Below are positions 1 through 12,679 of a stretch of 64,000 nucleotides of DNA, in pieces. A model generated the notes under the pieces. That model was not told the origin of the DNA. It ran no database searches and saw only the letters and a program-made list of their open reading frames with translations. A program made the translations under genes and the position numbers. Positions within the stretch are counted from its first letter, which is position 1, and each line of letters starts with the position of its first letter. Location: positions 126,968 to 190,967 of the forward strand of contig QNGE01000120.1 in the NCBI GenBank assembly GCA_008508345.1. The letters are read 5' to 3'. This stretch comes from Paragonimus westermani. Taxonomy: Eukaryota > Platyhelminthes > Trematoda > Plagiorchiida > Troglotrematidae.

Positions 1-239
1 TGTGCAGCTTGTCAACAACAAAATCCCATATGAACAACACAAACCAAATAGCACATTGCATCGGCCGTCGAGCAGGATAAAACGGGTCGTCTTATCTACT
101 GCTTGCGGCAGGGTGGATAAGCGAGTCATTGTTACTGCCAAACCCTACCTCACACCCTCAGCTGTCACCAATGGCAGCTCCATCACTAATCCTAGAGCAA
201 ACAGTGCTCACTCGAGTCTCAGCAGCACGAAAACCAACC
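1..239 (+). other. Open stretch upstream of the LINE endonuclease motif
   Basis: The reading frame stays open from the window edge into the endonuclease region of the LINE. This could be the 5' part of the same element. Nothing in it is diagnostic. Confidence 0.3.
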
Positions 240-1620
240 GGAGACGCTCCCGGAAACTCAAGATGCTCTCCGTTTGTACATGGAGTGTGTTCACGCTTCT
301 GAACCGATGCACCATCACAGAACAGTCAAAACGTCCAACCGCAACAACCGTCACGGAAATGAACGGTTACAGCCTCAAATTAGAACCATTGAGTGAGACG
401 AGATTTGTTGACCAAGGTAAGCTTTAAGAAGCATGTGCTGGGTTTACTTTCTACCGGACAGATTACCCACCAGAGGGTGCTCTGAAGCATGGTTTCTGTT
501 TCGCAGTCGTTAATTGCATGAATGCTTTGACGATAGGCCAACCGCACGGTATCACCCTCCGAATCCTGCCCATGCACCTGCGATTCGGTCGAGGTAGTCA
601 TGTCATATGTTAGTGTTTGTAGTCTAACTATGTCTCACATTGGTGATACCGAGGATTAGTTCTATGATCAGCTGTTCGGCACAATCCGGTCGGCACCGGT
701 GAATGGCTGGGTGTTTGTTCTGGGTGAACTAAACGCACGAGTCGGGCGCGACTCGGTAGTCTGGCCGGAAGTCCTCAGACCCTAAAGGATTGGTTTAGCC
801 ATCGAGAAGAGGCTCCAATTATGTGTTACCCACGAGCTGCTTATCATAAATCCGACTCCAGCTGGCTGTGAATGAAATTACGGCGTGGAATCACCCGCGA
901 AATGGTCATCACCATTTACTTGAGTACGTGATTGCGCGACAGCGCTACGTTAGTGAAGTGTGTATCACGCGAGTGGTGCGCGACGCTGGGTGTACCACAG
1001 ATCATAGCCTGTTTAGGACCGAATTGTTTATCCATGTATGCAAACCTGTTTACTGTAAACCATCCGGAAAAAGGCGGAACTTGGATGTCAAACAATTGAA
1101 ACACTCGAGAAGAAGCAGTGATTTTCAACGAGCAGTTGCCGCTCATCTGAAATATACTCATGTATCTACTGTCCCGAGGTTATATGACATCAGCAGAGGA
1201 GACGGATCAGCGAAGGAGCAACCGAGGCGATCGGTGCCGAGCGCCGGAAACGTCCAGACTGGTTCGACGACAACAACGCGGCTATCTCCTGCTTGGTATG
1301 AGAGAAGAATGCGGCGTTTGTCGTCTCCGTAATGGACCCGGTTTATGAAACTAAGACAGCGACATTCTGGAGTACTCACCACCAAATGACCTAACGTGTT
1401 CGTGGACTCAAGAACGACTGGTGGAGGAAACAAGGTGAATGGATGCAGGGATGCGTCGATCGCTGGCAAAATAAGCAGTTCTACGATTCGCTTGGAGAGA
1501 TTTTCGATCAATCTGCCCTTTTTAGCAAACCACTGTTTAACAAGGACACCGGCTTTTTGTGCACTCAGCCAGAGGACGCCATGAAAATCTGACGCAAACA
1601 GTGGTAACCTACTAAACATT
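240..1620 (+). mobile_element. Decayed RTE-type non-LTR retrotransposon, apurinic endonuclease region and linker
   Basis: This is the broken 5' coding part of a LINE. Across several frames the translation follows the order of an RTE/jockey-like apurinic-endonuclease domain. It starts with a TWNVRTLL-like start (read here CTWSVFTLL, near 278-305) and LSETRFVDQGKL near 388-424. An in-frame TAA at 425-427 is followed by continued homology (GFTFYRTDYPPEG). Next come FVLGELNARVGRD (about 711-750) with the catalytic Asn, and TDHSLF (about 1001-1015), the counterpart of the SDH catalytic motif. The linker between endonuclease and reverse transcriptase follows, with RPDWFDDNNAA near 1255 and DWWRKQGEW plus QFYDSLGEIF near 1415-1510. 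Stops and frameshifts make it non-functional. No reverse-transcriptase motif follows after 1620. Confidence 0.8.
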
Positions 1621-4600
1621 TTTACACCCCTTGACTGGGTGACCGTGAACAGCCTGTCGTAACAGGATGAAGTAGCACACATTTGAGACAAAGGAAAGTG
1701 AGAAGTGAACTCACTTTTCTGCTATTCAAAAATATTCCAGCGCACTTACAAATATTGTGTGCTGATAAAAACTGTCAAGAGGTCGGAAGTTATTGAGAAA
1801 CTGTGAGGTACCAGCATTTCCTTGCAATAATTCGTTTTTGATTTTGGTGGTTTGAATCGTAGTTGCAACAGACTATCCCTTTGTGAAGCTCGTAGTTTAA
1901 TTGCTAATTCTCATCCACTTAAGCGTGCAGTTTATAAAGCCATGATGAAACTCGAGGCTTAGGAAGTCGAAAAGCTAGCTGAACTGTCCTCACCTTTTCC
2001 CCAAATGGTGTGCAAAATTTCTGGCCTCAGTCTTAAAAGACAACACACGGCTGGAAACTGCTACTCATCAGAAAGCCTATCTGGATTTTATTCCATTTTA
2101 TGCAAGATGGTTACCTTAAATTTGTGATACTGAAAATGTCCCTTCGTGGGTCCCGTCTTGGGGAATATGAGGTAATTTAAACCATAATTCGATATGGATT
2201 TTTAGGCTGAACATTTAACAGATTCGTGTCACGTTTTTGTGGTACATTATGTTCAACTCCGTTTACATTTGTTCACAATCTGTGATTGTGTGGATACCCC
2301 AAATCAGTTTTATTGACTGCAAACTTTTTCATGCGCCCCAGTGACCAAAGACTTGGTACTTTAACCAAATTTATCAATGAAGTACCTGCCTGCTACGACG
2401 TTTCCCGTTCTCACCTCAACGGAGTTTATGCTTCTTTAAAACAGCTGAATGAATGTGATTTGGTTTCTCCTAAAAAACTTCCCCACCTTCTATGGACTTT
2501 TACATTTTTGTGCCAAAAGCTTCGACTTAGTTCAGATAAAATTTTTATGTCTGCATGCGATTATGTTATCATACGTCACCTTAAAACAAGTTCTGAGTTT
2601 TCCTAAAAGCTTTACACGAACGATGACTTCAGTGCACAGTCTAGCATTTTTTTACTGTCCTTTACTAATGACATGAAATACCCGCCTACTTTGTTACGCT
2701 AGCCTGTTGACTGGCGTGAATGATCTTGACTTTTAATGAGAACATTGTGGCAGTTTATTGATTACATCCGTTTTACCCTTCAGGACTCATACACTTCGAT
2801 GCGAGGCTTTATCAAACTAATCAAGTGACGCTTAATCCTTTCTCAAAAACGTTGTGGTAATAATCCACCCTTGTGTTGAATCATCATCTTCATATTTGTA
2901 AAATACTCATCAGTTGTAACCATGTAATTAGTTTGGCACCCGCGGACCTTGTAGTAACACTACTTAGCCCATCTGCTTGGTGGGGAACTGCAACCAATTC
3001 CTGTTTATCAATGTTCTACCGTTACTAATCATCATCCTATCTTCAGAAATCTTGAATAGGAAAATTTTGTTGGAGATACAGAAGTTGTGGTCTAAATGAC
3101 ATTGTGGGTCATCCTTAGGATGCGCATAATTGTGTCAGGGAATGGTTTAAGAGGAAACCTTATCAGCAACATTTTACTTTCATTTTGAGTTTTCCTAGTT
3201 TGGTTGGAGTGATTAAAAATGTGAGAGCATTTAAAACAAATAAATCTCACCTGAAAACACAGTGCCATATGTGGGGGCAAAGAGAAACGCAAGCAGTTGG
3301 TACGTTCCAACTGCTGATTTCAATGGAGTGGTTCTTTGCGGAAACAACGACAGAATATTAATTAACCCAGTCAGTAACAGCGCTTGTTTATGAGGCCTCC
3401 AGTGGATTCGATAAGATGGAAGACATTAAACATTCTGGAAAGTTTTTGGTTCTTCGATGTTTTACTGTTTATATGGGCAAAAATATATTTATAGCAAGAA
3501 TTTCTATAGCTTGGACCGTTATTAATGCTACTGTGTATGCGACAAAGAGACAGCGTGGACCAGATAACCCACAGACGGCACCTACAAAAGTTTACTCTGG
3601 TACCATAGTGGATTTGATGGTCGACAGAGTTTTGCCTCGTTATAAATATCCTTCGGTCTTGCACAGATTAGGATGATTCACATTAGTTGCTACATTGGTT
3701 CACTACGCAAATGACCAAATGGTCTCCACTGTGCTCAAGAATTGGTTGTTTCTTACCCCATAGAATTTAGTGTACCATAAAATTTGCTTATGAAGTCGAT
3801 GATATTGATTTCGTTTAGGTTTTTTTTATCTCCGTTGTTAGAATCACTGACTCGGATGTGGCTCCTACTTCACTTTATCCGCTCCTCATATATAAAGTAT
3901 AACTTTCGAGTTAATATGAAGGTTCATGACTCAATTCCTTAGTAGGCTTACCTTGTCAAAGGAAGCTTCTGGATCCGAAGCAAAACGTTTGTGATAAACA
4001 TATCAGCTTTTTCTAACAGGGTTTCCCTAAAAATTTCTCCTCAGCCGGATTCAAACACATTCCAAATGGCTGAATTAGCTTTAAGTCCTACGCGACGAAT
4101 TATCCGTTTTCCGTCTTATTCTTTCAACAAATGGAACAAAGATACACTAATTTGTTTTAAGAAAGCTCAATGCTTTGGGATGAGTTAGACATAGTCCGGC
4201 CACAGGTTGGTGATAGCATTTTAAGCTAGAGTCCAAATCTGTCAGCTTTGCGATAATCCCGGTTTGTCAAACTTAATGGTCTTCACCATTAAATTTGAAT
4301 GGACCTGGTTTATTGCCGAAAGTGTCGCTACTGACGCAAGTTAAGTAGTTCAAAATGCCCCCTAAATATCGAAAATACTAGTGCGTCAGCAAACGACTGT
4401 TTATCAAGAACTGTTTATTGTGCGACATAGTACACAGAAGTTACTCTCAGTTGCACGATGTCTAGTTTCAGCTTTCACCGTTTGCCCTATATAACCTACT
4501 CACTGCTGGAACGCTACAGTAAAAAGGTAGGTTTGCTTCCGATACCGTATTTCCTGTCCAAGTGACACTGGGGACTGTCATTTATTTCGCTTCAGCCTCA

Positions 4601-5170
4601 TTAGGTTTGGTTAATGGTCTGGTGCTCATTACTGCCGGTGGCTAGCGTACAATAGTATCACCATATTTTTGTTAGTAGTGACAGTGTGATTGCGTGCTGA
4701 GTGCTGAGACGAAACCTAGCAGTATTAGTGACGATAGTTATCTAAAGGGGTGTCCGAATGGGGTTAGCGCAACAATGATTAGGCTCTTAAGTGAACATTT
4801 TCTGAATTAGTTCCAATTAATTATAATTGTGTGGGTGTGCAGGTAGATGGGAACCTATAAAAGTGAACACAACCTGGGTAGAACCTGCCGAAGTGCTAAA
4901 CATTTAGTGATTTGTTGGAAGTAGGGTGTGAATATTCATTCACTCAGAAAGGTTACATTAGAATACCGTGGAACAATAAATACTGTGTTACTATTAAGCT
5001 ACTCTAAAACTGGTGCATCATGCACCCTTCTGATTCGGTCGGATTAAATGATACCCCCCCAACCCATATTAAAACAATCAGTATTTGATGCAAGTAGACG
5101 GTCAGAACAGTCATTCTGTTGACTGGTTGTTTGCAATTTGCGCCCCAAATGTGAAATTTCAAATAAAATT
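1621..5170. other. No recognisable gene
   Basis: A+T-rich sequence. The longest open frames (106 codons at 2286-2606 plus, 97 codons at 3664-3371 minus) lack known motifs and credible splice context. A C-run is at about 5052-5059. Confidence 0.5.
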
Positions 5171-5177
5171 CACTTTC

Positions 5178-5318
5178 GGTATTGATATGTTCGCCGAGCT
5201 TGGCTATTAAGTTGCAAACGTTTCATCACGCTGAAACACTTACGCACTGATGATGTCACCTCGCCTGGTGATGGAACGTTTGCAACCAAATGCCAAGCTC
5301 AGCGAACATATCAATACC
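5178..5318 (+). repeat. Long hairpin with hammerhead-ribozyme-like core (probable Penelope-like element terminus)
   Basis: Two arms of about 52 bases (5178-5229 and 5268-5318) are inverted copies with few mismatches. The outer ends are GGTATTGATATGTTCG and CGAACATATCAATACC, around a 38-base loop. The loop contains CTGATGA at 5247-5253, the conserved hammerhead core. A 7-bp stem follows (5254-5260 with 5267-5273), then GGAAC where the hammerhead consensus has GAAAC. The inner arm ends (GTTGCAAACGTT / AACGTTTGCAAC) would make a third stem. Penelope-like retroelements are known to carry hammerhead motifs in their terminal repeats, and other Penelope-like debris is present in this window. The core is imperfect, so activity is doubtful. 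Confidence 0.5.
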
Positions 5319-5480
5319 AAAACCATCAACCAGAGCTACAAACAACATCACCACTGTTCCCAACCATCGGAAGTCACTTTCACACGATAAGCACCTCATG
5401 ATTACAAATGGTTCCAAGACCATTGGCTCGGACTATGCGAATTCCTTTCGCTGCTGTGTCGGTCACACTCGATTGGCGTA
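5319..5480 (+). mobile_element. Possible Penelope-like element sequence next to the hairpin
   Basis: Directly after the hairpin is an ACCACTRTTCCCAACCATC stretch (about 5350-5368). The same stretch reappears at 16060-16078, just beyond the assembly gap next to a Penelope-like reverse-transcriptase remnant. The shared block supports one element family, but it is only about 20 bases. No protein domain is recognisable here. Confidence 0.3.
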
Positions 5481-6729
5481 AGAATGCGTTTCCATCTGAA
5501 CTGTATAACTTGTGACTCTCAGTTAACACATTTTAGGCCTTACGTCAATTACCAGTTATAGCCACATATATATTGTTTGTATCTGTTACATTCACCGATT
5601 TCCTCTTCAACACATTCGCTGTAAAGTGAGACAATACTGATTACATACGCACACGACATGACGTATTTTGGAGCGCTCTGTAAAACGAGCGAAATATGAA
5701 AATTTATTCACACTAACTGATAACATGATCAATCAGAACATGCCAGTACGAGTTATTGCACGTACAAAGGCCGTCAGTAGGTGACATCTATTTTAAAAGA
5801 TACGAAAGCGCGTATTTCTTCAGTGATTTTCCATCCGATTAAACCGTCATATCAGACGAATTTTCTTGTGACGGTACGACTTTCGATGGCTTTTAGTATG
5901 CTGGCTTTTGAAATGGTTATGAAACAAAATCACCGTAGAAAAATTGCCATACCTCGTCAAGTGTCCGAGCGCTATGACTCTCATGTTGAGTTGATCATTA
6001 CTGCTTTGATCTCTTGAGATAAGGTGAGGTACCCATACATATTAACATATATAATAATCTGTACGCTAGGTATTCAGGACCGTGATCATTAATGGTGTAT
6101 GGCAGTCACATTATACTTCCAGCGAAGTCACAGATAAAAGATGAGGTGAACGCCACGCGTCTTTTCATATTGTGTGTTCTACACACAAGAGAGATTAAAG
6201 GGGATTATACCCCCCTTACTCTTTTTCTCTCTCATCAAAACTCGATGCCGGTGTTTCTCTGCGGCCTAGAGGCTAATAAGTTGCTTACTTGCTAGAAATG
6301 TCGTCTGGGTAGCACAACATTCAGCCGCGTTTACTGAGGGAAACAGGGTAATTTCTAGAAGGGTTGACCGAAAATTCTAGTTAAATATGGAAGCTACGTT
6401 GAGTTGTGTGTCAGACTTAGTCTCATACAATTCATCAATAAATTATTGGTATTTTACAATATACTACTAAATATTTGAAGGTAGGTAATGTTCGCAATGC
6501 ACTTTTCAGAAACATGATTATGATTTGTTGGAATCAAATAATATTAATAAAATAAACTAGTGATTGTTATGAACTAATGATCGACACTAAGCGTCGTCTA
6601 TGGACAGAACTAATAAGTAACACATATATGGGGAAAATTAGTAGTGGTGATCAGTGCCACAAGTAAATTGTTGGTAAATATGGTGAAAACAATAATGCTG
6701 ACAACTAGTGATATAACTGAAATATTGAT
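5481..6729. other. No recognisable gene
   Basis: A+T-rich sequence. The open frames at 5781-6017 and 6092-6295 (plus) have no known motif. Confidence 0.5.
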
Positions 6730-6900
6730 AGGTTGCCTGACAGATTTGACAGTTTAGAAAAAAATGAAGCGCCGAATTCGATTCGGCTTCAGAAACAACA
6801 GGCCTAAACACGGCAGATGAGCTAGGAAGCCACGCCGGAAGCTCAAAAATTTCACATTTGGACCTAGTTATACGCGCAAATAACTGAGTCATATGAAATC
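6730..6900 (-). repeat. SINE-A copy (tRNA-derived short repeat), minus orientation
   Basis: On the minus strand this reads a tRNA-like head, GGCTTCCTAGCTCATCTG (A-box-like), and about 45 bases later GAATCGAATTCGGC (B-box-like). Before the head is a block, GTCCAAATGTGAAATTTTTG, that is nearly identical in the copy at 36.2 kb. It lies head to head with another copy at 6926-7072. Confidence 0.65.
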
Positions 6901-6925
6901 CACCAAATTAAATTTCTGATCTTCC

Positions 6926-7072
6926 GGTATGGCTTCGTAGCTCATCTGGTAGGACATTTGCCGCGTTTGGGCTTGTTATTTTTGTTGCCAATTCGATTCA
7001 TGTGAAAGCCCGGATTTTTCTTAATTGGTTCTCTTCTGAACTGGAATGATTGGTAAATTGGTGTTCCTGGAC
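6926..7072 (+). repeat. SINE-A copy, plus orientation
   Basis: The tRNA-like head GGCTTCGTAGCTCATCTGGT is followed by TTTGCCGCGTTTGGGC and a decayed B box, CAATTCGATTC. The tail TTCTGAACTGGAATGATTGG is shared with the 36.2-kb copy. It is probably RNA polymerase III-derived and non-coding. Confidence 0.65.
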
Positions 7073-7189
7073 CTATTCACACATCTACTGTTATGTGGAA
7101 TTCAACAAGCGATCCTGCAGACTGACTAACCAAGCGGGATTACTCAGTCGGTTTGCGCTGGAATCCACCAGTCACCCGTGAGCAATGAG

Positions 7190-7260
7190 CTTGTATTGCT
7201 GAGAAATAGTTTGGCAGATTTGACAAATTAGAAGGGAACCAACTACTCCCGCTGCGTCTG
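7190..7260 (-). repeat. SINE-A-like tail fragment
   Basis: The stretch TTTGGCAGATTTGACAAATTAG, read from the plus strand at about 7210-7231, resembles CTGACAGATTTGACAGTTTAG at about 6738-6758, part of the minus-strand SINE-A copy. It is probably a tail piece of the same family. Confidence 0.35.
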
Positions 7261-10200
7261 GGTTGCTGTTTCTGTCGTTGTTTCAAATATAGCCGTATTC
7301 CGGATTCCTTGCAGTTGGGGCTCTTCTGTGACTGCAATAGTAAGTGTATATATTGGACTGAGGGGCTCGGTTATGTTTAGGCATATCTTCTGTAAAAATG
7401 TCCCTTGACAGTATCCATTATTTCAGTCTTGCCCATTATTCTGAGATTAATTCAAATGCCCCAATCTGTTTAAATTCAAATGAATAAAGCAAACATTCCA
7501 TCTAAGTGATAAATTCTGTTGCCAGTTGTCTAATTTTACGGTGAGTGCTCAAGTCTGATCATAACGGCAATAGACCCGAGTGTAACAATGTTCACGGTTG
7601 TATTTGCCAATTCTAGCGCACTGGTCCGATCAGTCCTCTCCTCACTGAAAGGCCTTGAAATCAACAACGCAAAAAAGAGAACCATTCAGTAAATTAGTCG
7701 TCTGTTTTACTGCGAATCAGTGTGTTCACAGAAGTGTGCTTCATTCTTACATGCCAATCTGTGATACCAGTGAAAACAAAAAATTTGATAGAAATTGGAA
7801 ATAAAACGTTTCCGGTGACACCCGAAACATACATTTTTGGCCAAATGCCATTCTGTTTGTGGCAAAAGATTTTGATACAATTTAATGCTTTGAACCCAGA
7901 ACAACCAACGCTTCTTATTGCCTTGATCTGTACTAAAGCATTCATGAAGTAATACGGGTAGGAAATTGTGATACTTCAACAAGCTCATCGAAACAACCTA
8001 GGCGTTATTCAACCTGCAAGTAAGATTTGGATTGTAATACAGTATGTGTGACGTTCTGAGCATCGCACAACATTCTATCGCGCGATAATATACATAAGCC
8101 TCACGCCGTTATTTTATACGTCCAAACTGTCTGATTTGCTGTAAATTACATTATTTCAACCTGCTTTTAGTAACAACCTGAGTGATATTGAATTCCTCTA
8201 AACGAGTAACCTCCAAGAAGATGTCCATACAAAAACATTTGTCAAAACTCGTCCTTTTTTGTGAACTGCTTACGATACCAGACTGCCAACTTTCTAAACA
8301 ATAAATCCAACCAATTACTGTTTGCACCAGACTCAGGGGACGAGGGAAGGAAGTTCTGAAGGAGTGATACAGATATGGATTTAGTTATACCCAGAAGTGC
8401 TCCGACTACAGTTAAACCGTCTCTGATAATTTCATGATGGTTGTTAAGGACTGTCAGGGAAAACGAGTAAACTTTCCTTCTAGTTAAAAGTCTCCTTTTT
8501 AATCAGTGCGGCCTTCCATTGTAAAAGATTTAATGAACTAAAACCGGATGAGATAATTAAAAATCTCTTGCTCGGTTCTGAAAGCAAAGGAGTATTAACA
8601 GTATCATCAGACACACGTATGAGGGACACGAGGATACTTAAGGCGAGGAATAAATCACAGTACCTTCATCCGTAAATCAGTATTATGAGGTCAACAAAAG
8701 TCCTACCCTCGCAGATGTATACTATCAAAAAACTATTTAAAAAAAGGATAACAGTCGTTATTTTTAGTAAAGACAGAAAAAATTCAATACGGCCACAGAT
8801 TTTCATGTCACTTAGTCAGTAGTCCGACGCTCGATCATACTGCATCTGGCTAACTTCGAACATTCAAAACTGGCTCCTGTCACACCAAAAAGACATCACT
8901 CTGCAGATTTGGTTCTGTCTTTTTGTGATCTCTTTTACGAGAACATTGAAGGATACACAAAATAGTCAATGGTGCTTATTTTGGCGTACCAAGCAAGTTA
9001 ACCATAATGAACCGCATTTCAAGAATATATGGTCTACTTTAAGTAACGCAGATCATTTTTACACTCAGTAACCCATCAAAATTAACTCGCCGCAAGTTGT
9101 GGAAAACATTAGGACAAGTGACATCAGACTGACTACTGTTCGCATGTTCATTCTCAGTCTGTGGAATTTACAACGCATGAGCGAGTCCCGGGTCTGATCG
9201 TGAGTGAAAATTTGTTAAAGCCACTGAATCTCCGTTGTTTGAAAATGTGCATACGTTGGGGAGAACTATGATCGGTGCTTTTGCTGGCAACCCACTTGAT
9301 TAATGAAACTCTTTAATTTGGCAATTCTGCACAATTGCGTTGAGACAGCAAGAGGTGAACTAGTTTGGGGACGACATGTTTAACCGGGCATCGGTTTTTC
9401 ATATTAATTTATAATGATTATCAGGAGCAACCTGTGTAGAAAGAGTGGCAGGGAGCTACTTCGCAAGTAGTTTGTTTCAGTCCTTGCTATAACACATTCA
9501 CGCAATGCTGTTCTATATTGATCAGAAGAAACAACTGGTACCATAAAACAGAGGGTCGGTTTACCCTAATTGCCGTGGTTCATCGAGGCATGAAGGAAGA
9601 GGAATCTGAGTTGATACACTTTAATACCAGCTACCTTAAGAAGTACTTCAGGTGTGATGACCTCACGTCCATAGACCCCTTATTTTTAACGCTCACGCTT
9701 TTGGTTACTAATAAATAACTCCACTACTTCACAGACGTGTTCTTTGGAATGGTTTCAAAATTCTAAGTTCTGCTAGGATGCCGAATGACATTCCTGCGAA
9801 CCCCTGATAAGAAGTTTGAAATCTTTTTGGTTGTTCTAGCAGCCAAGTTAACGACAAACACACTGCATCTATTCTTCCCTGACTATTTCAGCCACCCACA
9901 GGGTGCTACTAGAGGTGAAAAAATCTAGCTTATTCACATAATTGAGTAGAGCTGTATTCTGACGACTCCGCTTTCCCAGTTCCCTGCATTCCTTTGGCAT
10001 CAGAGACAAACGAACCGTAATCAAGAACAGCAACGATGACAAACGTGAAGCTGTGTCACAGGCCTAATGATGTCATATCTACTCAATTGGAAGGTGGGTG
10101 TTGTAGAATAATGACAATAAGGATCTACTCATTTTAACCAGGACAAATTGATAATCAAATCCTATCGTCTCGGGAAATCGGATCGGAATCAGATGTCAGC

Positions 10201-12679
10201 TTCTTTGCAAATGGAATACAGCATCAGCGTGAATCAGTACTCTACCCCGTTGAAACTCAGGCATAACAAGACCGCTATCTTAAAAAATGATTAATTTCCA
10301 GGACAGTTTTTTTCTTCAGTGTGTAACAAGCACAGAAGTTTATTCTGAATCAAGATATGTTTAAGCCTTTTAAACGTAACGAAGATTATCGCAATTTGAC
10401 AAATTCACCATTAATAATTCAGGATTTTCATTACCGTTTATCACCACCCGAATATAATTTATGCGACAGCAGTGATCTATCATATTCCGTCTGACTGATC
10501 ACGTAAGTTGAAATGATATTGCATCCGTTTGTTAATCACTAAAACTTTGATTGGAATAGACGAGAAGAAAAAAAGAAAAGTTTTTGAGTGGGTTTTAATA
10601 TCGTTATGTAACATTATATTTTGCGTTCTATCTTCCGATGTACACAGCTATGACAGACAGAACGGTAGAAATCTCGTTGTATTTATCAGCAGTGTGAAAC
10701 TTAGGAATTCATTGAGGATCAATAGGGTAGATGAATGCTTTAGGCAGCTTTAATTCAAGTGAGAACTGAAACTGTTCTGCTGGAATCGATGGAAATTTAT
10801 GCGGACAGATTGTCATAATGTCGAATTACCGTGTTTAAAAAAAATGTGAAATTCGTTGCAGTTTTGAAATTGTAGTTTTAAATTCATCACTGGCATGCTG
10901 TTTCAACATAAAGCGTCAGGTTGAACGGAAAATCTCCTCATGACAATAAACATAAGGTGTACCTGGGGTAGTTATTTTACCGCTGTGACTGTTGACAGTT
11001 TGCGTATCAAACACAGACAGTACTACAATGACAAGACGACGCACAATCTTTCAGATCAGCCTAAATTATTAAAACTTACAGGAGTTGTCATAATTCACCT
11101 AATCTCTTCTACTGTTGTTGTGCGCCAATGACAGAAAGCTGTACAGTTTACTGAAACCTGTTACAAACTTACAACGGCATATGTGTTTTCAGATAACTAT
11201 CAACAACTTTTTATGTTTACGGCACCCCCGTATGCGGTTATGGTCTTTGACACACACACATAAACTGGTGTTAAACTGCAAATGAATTATGCACCGTTTC
11301 CAAAACTGTCCTGAATCTAGCGGAAGTTAACAAGTACTAACTGATGAGTATGTTTTCATGGCAGCATATGAAAAATGTTACATATACTCAAAACTGCTCT
11401 TATCAATATCATGATAACAGTTGCGGTTCAAAACACAGCATTTCAAAATTCATGGTACGCTCATACTGTCGAAGTAGTTCAAACAGTGGCTAATCTAACC
11501 GAGCATCAAAACGTCAAGAAAACTGAAATATCACTATAAATCTCGCCTACGAATCAACTGAAGAACGAAGAAATGTAAGCTTTGGTCTAATCAGCTTGAA
11601 AACGGATAAAACATACTTGATCACTTAAAATTATGAACAGATTGAATCCTCCGGTCCGCAAGTAAGCTCCAAATAAGCACACATACTTGCAGTTTTGTTG
11701 GGCTCATTAAAACACAGATCATTGGAATCCGAAAAAAACGTCGTCACGAATAATTAATTCCGGAACAATAATTGCCGGATTGTGAAAACTCAGTGTTTCG
11801 GCTGGACTCAAACCAGTAACACAAACAGAATGCCAAGACGCGGGAAGAGATACTATGTGAATTGTAAGCCTTAACGGAGACTAGAACACCGAACACTTGG
11901 CTTCAATTACCCATCCAACCCACTTTGGCAGACGAGCTCCACCAACACGTTCAAGGGCTTGACTGCCCAGACTGGATTTCTCAGAAAATTCACGCAAGAA
12001 TCCACCAATGCCAATATGGAGCATTGAATCATCATCATTTTTGTGCCCGAAAGGGTGCAACTTACCATGGTCCGCGTGAAAATTATAGTTAGTTATCCAT
12101 AATTCTCAGCATGAAGATTCATATTCAGGTTGAAAACATCACGCAAGATAAACAGAGTACTTCAAGCAGAAAAACATTCACTATTAACCTAGACGGACTG
12201 AATTCTCTTTTCCGAAGACGATTGCAGGTTGACACAAGATTCAGGGCAAATGTGTCGATCAATCTGAGACCCTTCAGAGGAGAAAAAAGTTAACAAGTGA
12301 CCTACATAAGTCGTAACACAAGACGGTGCATACCCGTTACGACTGAAATACGCTGCTTTCCTAGTAGCACGGTATATCGGATTGTGGTTACGTTTATTTG
12401 AAATTTCCAACAATGCAGTTACTACCTAACTGGGCCACATGCACCAATTAAGTTAATTGGATTTAGCGTCCATTAAAGTTAAGTAAACCAAACTTATTAA
12501 AACATATTAGTGATAAATTCTTATCAACTCCAACCCAATTCTCGCAGCGAAACTCTGTAAACTGCATGGGAACCAGCCTGTATAATACTACTGCTGACAG
12601 AATGTTCCGAAAAAAGAAAATGCGCTCAACAAAAAGCTGCATCCTAAGTGATCCATCAAAAAACGGATACCCACATTTA
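7261..12679. other. No recognisable gene
   Basis: About 5.4 kb of A+T-rich sequence. Open frames of 60-93 codons occur on both strands (for example 7707-7988 minus, 7722-7952 plus) and overlap each other, with no motif. No repeat copy was recognised. Confidence 0.45.

Noticed and set aside
340..352. AACCGTCACGG, similar to the start of flatworm spliced-leader RNA
   Set aside because: Only 11 bases match, no donor site or leader continuation follows, and it lies inside the LINE remnant.
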